A program made the translations under genes and the position numbers. The notes under the pieces were generated by a model that was not told the origin of the DNA, searched no databases, and saw only the letters and a list, made by a program, of their open reading frames with translations. From Amycolatopsis coloradensis (GTDB taxonomy: Bacteria > Actinomycetota > Actinomycetes > Mycobacteriales > Pseudonocardiaceae): a stretch of DNA of 64,000 nt. The stretch spans positions 3,978,871 to 4,042,870 of the forward strand of contig NZ_CP150484.1 of the NCBI RefSeq assembly GCF_037997115.1, read 5' to 3'. Positions 50,614 to 58,602 of this stretch are shown one piece after another. How positions within the stretch are numbered: position 1 is the stretch's first letter; the number at the start of each line of letters is the position of its first letter.

Positions 50614-53061
50614 TCACGACGAGAGCATCGCGGTGCCCATCGCGTCGTACAGCGACCGCGCGCGTTCGCGGTACGGCCTGGCCTTGTCCGGAGCCCCGAC
50701 GTCGTCGTGGGTCGCGGCGATACCGGTCAGCGCGCGGGCCTCCTCATGCGGTTCGCGGGTGAGCCGGGCGAGTTCGGCGGCCCGCGTGTAGTGCGCCAGC
50801 GCGGCCGGCCGGTCACCGCATGCCAGCGCGCTGTCCGCGAGCCCGTTGTGCACGAGGGTCTCCAGCGGCCGGATGCCGGTCGTCACCGCGATGTCGAGCG
50901 CCGCCTCCTGATGCTGGCGGGCCGCCGCCGCATCGCCCTGCCGGAGGTGCACCAGCCCGAGATAGGCCAGTGCGTACCCTTCGGCCTCCCGGTGGCCCTC
51001 GGCCCTGCTGACCGCCAGCGACCGGTCGAGATGGTCGTGGGCTTCCGTCCACCGGCCCAGCGCGCGGTACACGTCCCCGAGATTGTGCAGCGAGATCGCC
51101 TCGCTCAGGCGGTCACCGATGCTCCGGGAGATGGACAGGCACTGCCGATAGCAGCCGAGAGCGTCGTCCAGTTCGCCCCGGCGTTCGTGGATGAAGCCGA
51201 GGTTGGACAGCGAGCGGCCCTCGTTGAGGCGGTCGCCGGTCTCCTGGGAAACCGCGACCGCTCTGCTCAGGTGGTCCGCCGCGGCGGCGTACCGGCCGAG
51301 CTGCGCGTACACCGTTCCGAGGGTGTTCAGCGCGCGGCCGGTGACGACCGGGCTCCCGTCGACGTCGAGGCAGCGGGTCAGGTGCGTCACCGCCTCGTCG
51401 AAATGGCCGAGCCTGGCGCAGATCGCGGCCAGGTCGACGAGTGCCTGCTGGGTGCCGATGGCATCGCCCACCCGCTGTGCCTCGGTGAGCGCGAGCCGGT
51501 GCAGCGCGCGCAGGGCGCCGTAGTGACCGTGCACCCGCAACGCCTGCCACAGCACGGTCGAGAGGTCACGGGCGTAGGTGTCGCCGGTGGCCGACGACTG
51601 TTCCGCGATGGCGATCAAGGTGGGCAGTTCCGCCGCCAGCCAGGTCGCCGCGTCCTCCGCCCCGGTGAACACGACGTTCTCGGCGATCGGGGTGAGCAGG
51701 GGTCTTCGGTTGGGGTCGCCCGACGTCATCGATCCAGCCGCGTCGGCGGCCCCGGCCACACAGTGCTCGGCGAGGCGGCGCAGGGCCGCCGATCGCCGCT
51801 GCGGCGGCTCGTCGTCTGCGCGGCTGCGCGCGTAGTCGCGGACCAGGTCGTGGAATTCGAACCGGCCGTCCGCGCGGTGCGCGAGCAGCAGGTGGCTGTC
51901 GACGAGCGCGTTCAGGAGCCGTTGGGTCTCCGGCGGATCCGTGCCCAGCAGCGCCGCCGCGGCGGCGCTCTCCCAATGCGGGCCGGGGTGGAGCCCGAGC
52001 AGACGCAGGGCGGAGGCCACGTCGCCGGGCAGCGCGTCGTAGGACCAGGACAGCACGGAGGGCAGCGAGGTGGTCTTCTCTTCGGTGGTCAGTGCGGCGA
52101 GCCGGTCCCCGGCCGGACGCATCGAGGACGCCACGTTCGCCAGGTTCCGGTTGTGCGCGAGCCGCTCACCGACGATGCGCAGGGCGAGTGGCAGGCCGCC
52201 GCACCCCGACACCATGTCGGCGAGCGCGGTGCGGTCGGCGAACCTCCGTCCGTTGCCCGCCAACCGGTCGAGCAGGGAGAACGACTCCTGCTCGGTCAGC
52301 AGCGGCACCGGCACCCGGTGCGCGTCGGCGCTGATCGTCAGCCCGTGCAGTGCCGCGCGGCTCGTCACCACCACCGCGCAGCCCGCGTGGCCCGGCAGCA
52401 GCGGCCGGACCTGGTCCGCCGAGCGGGCGTTGTCCAGCACGATGAGCACCGAACGGCCGGCCAGCACACTGCGCAGCGTCGCGGCCCGGTCGTCGAGGTC
52501 GGCGGGCACGTCCGCCACGGGCACGCCGAGCGCCCGCAGGAACGACCGCAGCACCTCACCCGGGTCGGCGGGCGCCCCCGGCCCATACCCCCGCAGGTTC
52601 GCGAACAGCTGCCCGTCGGGGAAGTCCTGTTTGACCCGCTGCGCCCACTGCACGGCCAAGGAGGTCTTGCCGACCCCGGCCATGCCTTCCAGTACCGCCA
52701 CGACGACACCCCCGCCGTCGCCCTCGCGGCGGAGGGCGTCGAGTGCGTCGATCTCCCGCTGCCGCCCGATGAACGACGTGATGCCCGAGGGCAGTTGCGC
52801 GGGCACCGAAACGACCGGTGTTCTCGCGGGCGACACCGCGTCCGGGCAGTAGTGCAGCACGAACCGGCTCGCTTGCTCGCCCTGGAGACCCAGCCCCTGC
52901 GCCAGTGCCTCCACCGAATGACGCCGTGGCCGGGTGACCCGGCCGCGCTCGATGTTGCTGATACTTCGCACCGTCAGCCCGGTGCGCTCCGCCAACTCCT
53001 CCTGGGTGAGCCCGGCGTCCCGCCGGGCCTCACTCAGTAGCGAACTCGGACGACGCTCCAT
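50614..53061 (-). CDS. XRE-HTH/NB-ARC/TPR (STAND) regulator
   Basis: An 815-aa protein. N-terminal XRE helix-turn-helix residues about 8-65 (LLSEARRDAGLTQEELAERTGLTVRSISNIERGRVTRPRR in two blocks), then an NB-ARC domain with Walker A LEGMAGVGKTSLA near residue 126 and Walker B VLIVLDNARSADQV, winged helix, and about ten TPR units from residue 480 on. The HTH is similar to the C-terminal HTH of the SARP-type fusion at 53277, both containing an RGRV/HGRV-(S/T)-RPRR motif. The promoter region has the 24-nt element copy at 53115-53138. ATG at 53061 is chosen by homology. Confidence 0.88.
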   Translation of the reverse strand: MERRPSSLLSEARRDAGLTQEELAERTGLTVRSISNIERGRVTRPRRHSVEALAQGLGLQGEQASRFVLHYCPDAVSPARTPVVSVPAQLPSGITSFIGRQREIDALDALRREGDGGGVVVAVLEGMAGVGKTSLAVQWAQRVKQDFPDGQLFANLRGYGPGAPADPGEVLRSFLRALGVPVADVPADLDDRAATLRSVLAGRSVLIVLDNARSADQVRPLLPGHAGCAVVVTSRAALHGLTISADAHRVPVPLLTEQESFSLLDRLAGNGRRFADRTALADMVSGCGGLPLALRIVGERLAHNRNLANVASSMRPAGDRLAALTTEEKTTSLPSVLSWSYDALPGDVASALRLLGLHPGPHWESAAAAALLGTDPPETQRLLNALVDSHLLLAHRADGRFEFHDLVRDYARSRADDEPPQRRSAALRRLAEHCVAGAADAAGSMTSGDPNRRPLLTPIAENVVFTGAEDAATWLAAELPTLIAIAEQSSATGDTYARDLSTVLWQALRVHGHYGALRALHRLALTEAQRVGDAIGTQQALVDLAAICARLGHFDEAVTHLTRCLDVDGSPVVTGRALNTLGTVYAQLGRYAAAADHLSRAVAVSQETGDRLNEGRSLSNLGFIHERRGELDDALGCYRQCLSISRSIGDRLSEAISLHNLGDVYRALGRWTEAHDHLDRSLAVSRAEGHREAEGYALAYLGLVHLRQGDAAAARQHQEAALDIAVTTGIRPLETLVHNGLADSALACGDRPAALAHYTRAAELARLTREPHEEARALTGIAATHDDVGAPDKARPYRERARSLYDAMGTAMLSS

Positions 53062-53114
53062 TTCGCGGATGTTAGAGGGGGTGCGACGCCGAAAGTCGTG
53101 GTTCGCCGACGATT

Positions 53115-53138
53115 TTGATCGAAATTGGTCGAAAACGC
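53115..53138. repeat. 24-nt element, copy 2
   Basis: TTGATCGAAATTGGTCGAA followed by AACGC on the + strand. It lies 54 bases upstream of the STAND gene start (53061, minus strand), in position for a regulator-binding site. It matches copy 1 (50557-50580) at 22 of 24 bases. Confidence 0.65.
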
Positions 53139-53193
53139 ACTCCGGGCCGGGTCCGCCGGCGAGCGAGGACCCGGCCCGTCCGGGCACCGGAGA

Positions 53194-53280
53194 TCAGGGG
53201 TTGAAGAGGCGGTGCAGCCAGCCAAAGGCGGCGAGAGCGGCGAGTGTGGCGGCCATCGCCGCTCTCAACGGATGCTTCAT
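53194..53280 (-). CDS. 28-aa hydrophobic peptide
   Basis: A 28-codon frame, MKHPLRAAMAATLAALAAFG at the start and WLHRLFNP at the end. It has a strong RBS (GAGGAG, 8-9 bases before) and its ATG overlaps the stop of the SARP-XRE gene by ATGA (53277-53280). One hydrophobic alpha-helix (about residues 8-22) with basic ends suggests a membrane peptide or a secreted signal. It lies between two related regulator genes. The coding status is inferred from the RBS and coupling. Confidence 0.55.
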   Translation of the reverse strand: MKHPLRAAMAATLAALAAFGWLHRLFNP

Positions 53281-53864
53281 ACGGGTCTCCTCTTGCGGTG
53301 TGTTCCCGACGCTGACGTGCCGGTGGTCGGTCGATACGAAGCCGCTGCCCGTTCGAATTCGGCGCGAGCCTGGCCGGTCAGGCCGAGACCGGCCGCGATG
53401 AGCCGGACCGTGTCGCGGCGTGGCCTGCTGACCCGGCCGTGCTCGAGGTCTCTGATCGCCCGGACACTGACGGTGGAGCGCGCGGCGAGGAGCCGTTGGG
53501 TCGTGCCGAGACTGTGCCGGTGGCTCCGCAGCAACATGCCGAAGCTGGTCGGATACCGCTGAGCACCAGGCGTGCCGTCGTCCGCCGGGATCATCGGCTC
53601 CGGCGCGGAGTCGGCTCCGGCCACCCGCATGAGGTATCCGGGCGGTTCGGCGACGATGGACGACGGCAGCCCGATCCCGCCCAGGTTCGCCCGCAGGGCG
53701 GACACGCAGATCCGCACCTGGGTACGCGCGGTGGCGGGCGGTTCGGTGTCCCAGACGGCGTCGATCAACCGGTCGATGCCGACCACCCGGTTGGCGTTGA
53801 GCAGCAACACGGACAGCACGATCGCTTGCCTGCCGGGCAGGACGATGCGAACACCTTGAGTCAC
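53277..53864 (-). CDS. SARP-type DNA-binding/XRE-HTH fusion regulator
   Basis: A 195-aa protein. The first 80 residues (VRIVLPGRQAIVLSVLLLNANRVVGIDRLIDAVW, then RTQVRICVSALRANLG) match the OmpR-like winged-helix domain of SARPs, with no BTAD region after it. Residues about 105-175 (SFGMLLRSHRHSLGTTQRLLAARSTVSVRAIRDLEHGRVSRPRRDTVRLIA in parts) form an XRE HTH like that of the STAND protein downstream. GTG at 53864 has GGAGG before it; an upstream ATG at 53900 is also open. Two DNA-binding modules on one short protein are unusual. Confidence 0.75.
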   Translation of the reverse strand: MTQGVRIVLPGRQAIVLSVLLLNANRVVGIDRLIDAVWDTEPPATARTQVRICVSALRANLGGIGLPSSIVAEPPGYLMRVAGADSAPEPMIPADDGTPGAQRYPTSFGMLLRSHRHSLGTTQRLLAARSTVSVRAIRDLEHGRVSRPRRDTVRLIAAGLGLTGQARAEFERAAASYRPTTGTSASGTHRKRRPV

Positions 53865-53896
53865 TGGCGTCCTCCGCTTTCGCTCAGCGACGCACG

Positions 53897-54616
53897 TCAC
53901 CGATGCCGCATCAGAGTCGGTAAGCGGCAGGGGAGGGGCAACCGGAAACTTCGACGAAAAAGTGCCGGTTCAACGTCAGGGCGTGGGGTGCGTGACCGCG
54001 GAAGCCCGCTCGGCTCGGGCGAGCAGAGCGGGCTCGGGTTGTCGAGAACCAGGCCGCCGGTGCTGTCCGACGCGCTCTCGTGCCTGCCCGGCCGGTACTC
54101 GACATGCGTGTGCGTGGCGCTGGCGCCGCGATACTCCTCGGTGCCGATCTGCCGGCCGCGGCCGGCGAACTCACCGACCGCGAGCCCGTTCGACGGATTG
54201 AGATGCAGGTAGATGATCGTGAAATCCTGATCCCGGTTGTAGATCGCCACCGTGGACAGGCCGCCGCTGCCGTTGCTGCCCTCGGTCTTCCTGATCACGG
54301 AACCCTGGGTCAAGGAGTACACGGGAACGCCGAAGCCGCGCGCGAAGTCGATCCCCTCGTGCCTGCCCGACGTGTTCACATAGCCGTCGAAATAGGAGGT
54401 GATGCGGCCGGAATCGCTGTGGTACAGCCCGGTTTCCAGCCAGTCGTTCCCCACCAGGCCGAGCAGGTGCCCGACGTTTTCGTTGTACGTCGAGGTCAGG
54501 TTGCCTTTGGCTCGTGCGGGAACGAGTCGATCGGCCCCGTCCAGCCGTTCTTGAAGAACACGGTGACCACCGCGTCCCTCCGGTTCCGGCCCGTGAATCC
54601 CGGCGAAATGTCCGGT
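53897..54616 (-). pseudogene. frameshifted M23-type peptidase
   Basis: The C-terminal frame (start not needed) encodes DWLETGLYHSDSGRITSYFDGY, GRHEGIDFARGFGVPVYSL and ASATHTHVEYRPGRH, containing the zinc ligands HxxxD and HxH of M23/lysostaphin-type endopeptidases. Upstream, another frame reads RDAVVTVFFKNGWTGPIDSF and then stops after HEPKAT. The two join at AAAGGCAAC near 54503-54510, which would be in frame if one G were inserted. The N-terminal signal region is missing too. It probably cleaved peptidoglycan when intact. A sequencing error is possible. Confidence 0.65.
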
Positions 54617-54643
54617 TAATGCATGTGCGTACGGTTCTGTATC

Positions 54644-54695
54644 GGGGTCGTGAGTGATAAGGACGGTTCTAGCCGTCCTTATCGCTCACGACCCC
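54644..54695. repeat. long near-perfect hairpin
   Basis: Two 23-base arms with a single mismatch surround the loop TTCTAG. The left arm starts GGGGTCGTGAGTGATAAGGA and the right arm mirrors it. The AT-containing palindrome is in the gap upstream of the M23 remnant (minus strand). It may be a terminator or a mobile/repetitive palindrome. No transposase accompanies it. The following 54696-55069 region shows no convincing gene (short open frames only). Confidence 0.7.
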
Positions 54696-55069
54696 TCGTC
54701 ACGAAAAGCAACCGAGCTGGCACTTCGATCTCAGATAGTGTCCTTTGTGGACAGTCGAGGCTCGCGCTGCCCCGGCCCGATCCGACTCGAGAACATCCGG
54801 CCGCGCAAGTCTTTCCGGCCGAACAGGCCCGGGACACGCTGCGTCCCGAATCTTCACCGATCATCCCTGACTTCATGGCCCGCGCCACTCGTTCATGTGA
54901 ACCGCCCGCGCTCGAAGATCACGCGCAGAGTGCTTGAAGCCGCCATCTGAATGACCCGGCGGAACGGACCGCAACCTGCGCGCGTGAAGTTCCGGCGGGA
55001 CACAGGTTTTACCAAGAGTGACTGTTAGCGTGCGGAATGAAGTCGTGGTCTTGGATGTGGAGGCATTCG

Positions 55070-55378
55070 ATGAACCGTCTTGTCATCGCCGCGCTGAGCG
55101 CGGCATCCGCCGGCGCCCTGATGATCGTCGCGAGTCCGCCGGCCCAGGCCGCGGCGGGGGAGGTGGTGGTCTTCTCGACCGAGTTCCAGCGTCTGGATAC
55201 CTACAGGAACCCCGAGGGTTGTCACAAGCTCCCCATCGCCGCGCATGTCCTGGCCAATCGGACCTCGGCCGAAGTGGTCATCCACGGTGATCCGCTGTGC
55301 TTGACGCCCGGGATGCGGGTCCAGGCAGGGTTCGGTTCTCATGTTCCATCGGGCACTGGTTCGTTCTCGGTCAGCTGA
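55070..55378 (+). CDS. small secreted protein
   Basis: A 102-aa protein with a signal peptide (MNRLVIAALSAASAGALMI, then VASPPAQAAAG, cleavage after about residue 28) and a mature domain with two cysteines (EGCHKL, PLCLTPG) that could form a disulfide, and VVFSTEFQRLDTYRNPEGC near its start. It resembles small actinobacterial beta/gamma-crystallin-type or plug-like secreted proteins, but no family is certain. RBS TGGAGG. It precedes the nucleotide-sugar dehydrogenase gene by 34 bases. Confidence 0.7.
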   Translation: MNRLVIAALSAASAGALMIVASPPAQAAAGEVVVFSTEFQRLDTYRNPEGCHKLPIAAHVLANRTSAEVVIHGDPLCLTPGMRVQAGFGSHVPSGTGSFSVS

Positions 55379-55412
55379 TCGGTTCGCGTGACATCGAGAC
55401 TGAGGGGGTCCC

Positions 55413-56660
55413 GTGTCTGTCGATCTTGTCGTGGTCGGAGTCGGCTACGTCGGGTTACCACTGGCCGAAGCCGCCTGCGGGGCGGGGTTGTCGGTCGCCG
55501 GCTACGACACCTCGCCGAGGGTCGCGGCCGCCGTGGCCGAGGGGCGTTCGCATGTGCCCGACGTGACCGCGAGCCGTTTGCGGGCCATGCGGGCGAGCGG
55601 TTTCACGGTGACGGCCGATCCCGAGGTACTCGGCACCGCGGAAACGATCGTGCTCTGCGTGCCGACCGGTCTGGACCCGGCGGGCGGGCCGGATCTCGCC
55701 GCGGTGCGCTCCGCGGCGGAGACGGTGGCCGAACACCTGCGGCCGGGGACGCTGGTGGTGCTCGAGTCGACGAGTTTTCCCGGCACCACCGACGAAATCG
55801 TCCGGCCGATCCTGGAGAAGTACGGCCTGACCGCGGGCGAGGACTTCGCGCTCGCCTACTCGCCCGAGCGCGTCGACCCGGGCAACCGCCGCTTCGGCGT
55901 CCGGAACACGCCGAAAGTGATCAGCGGGCACACCCCGTTGTGCGCCAAATACTGCGCGGCGTTCTACGGGCGCTTCGTCGACACGGTCGTGGTGGCGCGC
56001 GGCACCAGGGAAGCGGAGATGGCCAAGCTGCTGGAGAACACCTATCGCTACGTGAACATCGCCCTCGTCAACGAGATCTCCATCTTCTGCGACCGGATCG
56101 GGGTCGACGTTTGGGACGTGGTGCACTGCGCCGCGACCAAACCTTTCGGGTTCATGCCCTTCGTGCCGGGGCCGGGTGTCGGCGGGCACTGCATCCCGGT
56201 CGACCCCAAATACCTGCTGGACAAGGCGGATCGGGAGGGAACCTCGCTCGGCGTCGTGCACGCCGCCCGCCTCGTGGACGACCGGATGCCGGAGCACGTG
56301 GTCGACCGGGTGACGCGCCTGCTCGCCGGACAGCGGAAAGCGTTGCGGGGAGCGAAAGTCCTGTTGCTCGGCGTCGCGTACAAGGCCGATGTGCCGGACA
56401 CCCGCGAGTCCGCCGCCATCCGGATCGCCGTCCGGTTGCGCGCGCTCGGCGCGGACGTGTCTTACCACGATCCGGTGGCCGGTGCCGTACCCGAACTGGG
56501 GCCACCGGCCGCCGACCTCGACGAGGTGCTTCTCGCCGCGGACGTCACCGTCCTGCTGGTGGCGCACCGCGCCTACGACCTCAGCCGGCTGACCTCGACG
56601 GCCAGGCTGCTGTTCGACGTGACGGGACAGGTTCCCGGAGAGGAGGTCGTCCGTCTTTGA
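55413..56660 (+). CDS. nucleotide-sugar 6-dehydrogenase
   Basis: A 415-aa UDP-glucose/GDP-mannose dehydrogenase family member. The NAD-binding GVGYVGLPLAEAACGAGLSV (residues 8-27), STSFPGTTDEIVRPIL and GPGVGGHCIPVDPKYL (containing the catalytic cysteine near residue 262) are all visible. The last motif matches UDP-N-acetyl-glucosamine/mannosamine C6 dehydrogenases (WbpA/WecC class) better than UDP-glucose enzymes. The product, a uronic acid sugar nucleotide, could feed a polysaccharide or an antibiotic sugar. GTG at 55413 follows GAGGGGG. Confidence 0.87.
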   Translation: MSVDLVVVGVGYVGLPLAEAACGAGLSVAGYDTSPRVAAAVAEGRSHVPDVTASRLRAMRASGFTVTADPEVLGTAETIVLCVPTGLDPAGGPDLAAVRSAAETVAEHLRPGTLVVLESTSFPGTTDEIVRPILEKYGLTAGEDFALAYSPERVDPGNRRFGVRNTPKVISGHTPLCAKYCAAFYGRFVDTVVVARGTREAEMAKLLENTYRYVNIALVNEISIFCDRIGVDVWDVVHCAATKPFGFMPFVPGPGVGGHCIPVDPKYLLDKADREGTSLGVVHAARLVDDRMPEHVVDRVTRLLAGQRKALRGAKVLLLGVAYKADVPDTRESAAIRIAVRLRALGADVSYHDPVAGAVPELGPPAADLDEVLLAADVTVLLVAHRAYDLSRLTSTARLLFDVTGQVPGEEVVRL

Positions 56661-56741
56661 CCGTGTCCGCCGGGTCGAGAGCCGGCCGACACGCGCGTAC
56701 CGCAGATTCTTCCGAGTCCACGCGAAAAGGAGTGTGCACGA

Positions 56742-57278
56742 ATGACCACGGCGGTCAAGAACGACAGGCTCAAGAAGCGTTTTGAGAAGTGGGATGTCAA
56801 CGGTAACGGCAAGATCGAGAAATCCGATTTCGAGGCCGAAGCCGGCCGGATCATCACCGCGTTCGGCGAAGACCCGGCGTCGCCCCAAGCGCGTGCGGTG
56901 AAAGACTCTTTCGTGGCGATGTACGAGTACCTGGCCGGTAAGGCGGGTGCCGGCCCGAACGGCGCTCTGAGCGAGAGGCAGTTCACCGAGGTGATCGAGG
57001 CGCAGATCTTCCAGGAGGGCGACTCGGGATTCGATCGTGTGGTCCGTCCCACCATCGCGGCGATCGTCGGCCTGTGCGACACCGACGGCGACGGCGAGGT
57101 CAACCAGCAGGAGTTCGCCAAGTGGCTGGCGGCCATCGGTGTCGAGTCCTCGGCCGTGGCCCCCGCGTTCCGGGCCATCGACGTGAACGGCAACGGAAAA
57201 CTGACCGTCGACGAACTCGTGCACGCGGTACGCGACTACCATCTCGGCAAATCGGACGTGCCCTTGCTGGGCAAGTGA
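56742..57278 (+). CDS. EF-hand calcium-binding protein (calerythrin-like)
   Basis: A 178-aa protein with four EF-hand-like helix-loop-helix units: loop 1 DVNGNGKIEKSDF (Asp18), loop 2 degenerate (GAGPNGALSERQF, no consensus ligands), loop 3 DTDGDGEVNQQEF and loop 4 DVNGNGKLTVDEL. The arrangement of three working and one defunct hand matches calerythrin and related actinobacterial calcium sensors/buffers. It follows the nucleotide-sugar dehydrogenase by 81 bases and ends at a strong terminator. RBS AAAAGGAG. Confidence 0.9.
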   Translation: MTTAVKNDRLKKRFEKWDVNGNGKIEKSDFEAEAGRIITAFGEDPASPQARAVKDSFVAMYEYLAGKAGAGPNGALSERQFTEVIEAQIFQEGDSGFDRVVRPTIAAIVGLCDTDGDGEVNQQEFAKWLAAIGVESSAVAPAFRAIDVNGNGKLTVDELVHAVRDYHLGKSDVPLLGK

Positions 57279-57298
57279 CGATGACGTAGCGGCGATAT

Positions 57299-57328
57299 GG
57301 TGAGCGGCCCGGCTCCGGGCCGCTCACC
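57299..57328. terminator. bidirectional hairpin terminator
   Basis: GGTGAGCGGCCCGG and CCGGGCCGCTCACC pair over 13-14 bp with a tiny loop between the EF-hand gene (+) and the convergent hypothetical gene (-), whose stop is inside the right arm. Confidence 0.65.
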
Positions 57329-57725
57329 ACCTGCCGCGGAAACGCACTTCCAGTTCCGGCTTCAAGCCGAGCTCTTCGCCGGTGACGGGCCGCGTGACGC
57401 TGATGAGAATGTTGTAGTGATTGGGAAAATGGCATCCGTCGAAGCCGAGCACGGTGCCGACGAGTTGGCCGCCGATCCACAGCTCGTCGCCTCGGTCGAG
57501 CACGCCTGCCCGGTCTATTTCGGCGAAGCCGAGGAAACCGACACGATCGATCGGCGCTCCGGGCTCCGTGTCGTCGTGGCTGGTCGTGACGAGTTCGTGG
57601 ATCTCACCGGCGCGAACGCATCGGCTGGCGAACGGCTCGAGGCTCATTCCCCGATCGTCACGGTGATGCACCAGCACCTTCACCACCGTGCCGGTGATCT
57701 CCCGCTTCGGCCCGTCCTCGCGCAT
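57324..57725 (-). CDS. conserved hypothetical protein (DUF6917-like)
   Basis: A 133-aa protein with segments KREITGTVVKVLVHHRDDRGM, AGEIHELVTTSHDD, RVGFLGFAEI and GFDGCHFPNHYNILI, the last two highly characteristic. I recall similar proteins in actinobacterial secondary-metabolite loci annotated as DUF6917; function unknown. The RBS GGAAGGAG is strong. Its start lies inside the 3' end of the Gfo/Idh gene (68-base overlap), so the two are co-transcribed. Confidence 0.7.
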   Translation of the reverse strand: MREDGPKREITGTVVKVLVHHRDDRGMSLEPFASRCVRAGEIHELVTTSHDDTEPGAPIDRVGFLGFAEIDRAGVLDRGDELWIGGQLVGTVLGFDGCHFPNHYNILISVTRPVTGEELGLKPELEVRFRGRW

Positions 57726-58602
57726 CGCACTCCTTCCGGTAGCACTCGTCCACTATGGACAGAGTGGTGAGGCCGCTGTCGCGCCAGGCCCCGCCCTTGC
57801 GCACGGCTTCCTCGAAGTCCCGCAGCAACCCGTCGTACTCGTGCCAGAGCGATTCCTTGAACTCCGGGAAGCCGTCGAGCATGTCGGCCCGCAGGACGGT
57901 GCCATCGGTCAGGGTCACCTCGATGTCCTTGACTTCTCCGGGAAACGACCAGTCGAGTTCCACGACCGCGTTCTCGAGCACGAGTGTCGCCTGCCTGTCG
58001 ACGCCGTTGGCGTCCCGCGTGATCCGCGCGCTCCGCAGCGCCACCGATCCGAGGAACAGCTGGACGAGATCGAGCGCGTTCGGCCCGTTGTCCGCCACGC
58101 AGCCGCCACCGCAGCGCGCGGTGTCGAGGTACCAGCGATCACCGCCGACGTGTTCTTCGATCCGCTCCAGATAGCGCACCGTCACCGAAGCGATCGGTGC
58201 CCGGCCCGCCAGGGCCTCGTGCAGCGCCCGCACGTTGGCGTTGTACCTGCGGTGGAACGCGGTGAACAGGGCGACATCCCGCCGCGCCGCTCTCGCCACG
58301 AGATTCTCGCCGTCGAGGAGCCCGGTGGCGAGCGGTTTCTCCACGCACACCGGCAGGCCGGCGTCCAGCACCTCCCGGCACACGGACGCGTGGACGTCGT
58401 TGGGTGCGGTCACGATCACCGCGTCGAGCCCTCCGGCGGCGAGCATCCCCCGGTGATCCCGGTAGCCGGGCACGGTGATTCCGGCGAGCGCCGCCGGATC
58501 GAGATCGCAGACCGCGGCGAGCTCGAACGCCCGGGACCTTTCCACCGCGGCGAGGTAGAAGCGCGAGATGACACCGAGCCCCACGACACCGACCCGGATC
58601 AT
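57658..58602 (-). CDS. Gfo/Idh/MocA-family oxidoreductase
   Basis: A 314-aa NAD(P)-dependent sugar dehydrogenase. Rossmann motif VGVVGLGVISRFY (residues 4-16), the EKPLA active-site motif (VCVEKPLATG near residue 88-97, with the catalytic lysine), and the C-terminal beta-sheet domain. Its last 25 or so residues are Gly/His/Glu-rich and overlap the downstream gene by 68 bases, suggesting an extended C-terminus after loss of an earlier stop. Overlaps the Ldh2 gene start by ATGA. Probably oxidises an amino-sugar or inositol-type intermediate. Confidence 0.85.
   Translation of the reverse strand: MIRVGVVGLGVISRFYLAAVERSRAFELAAVCDLDPAALAGITVPGYRDHRGMLAAGGLDAVIVTAPNDVHASVCREVLDAGLPVCVEKPLATGLLDGENLVARAARRDVALFTAFHRRYNANVRALHEALAGRAPIASVTVRYLERIEEHVGGDRWYLDTARCGGGCVADNGPNALDLVQLFLGSVALRSARITRDANGVDRQATLVLENAVVELDWSFPGEVKDIEVTLTDGTVLRADMLDGFPEFKESLWHEYDGLLRDFEEAVRKGGAWRDSGLTTLSIVDECYRKECDARGRAEAGDHRHGGEGAGASP

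Noticed and set aside
50557..53040. 827-aa frame antisense to the second STAND gene
   Set aside because: Same reasoning: GC-driven shadow with no motif or RBS.
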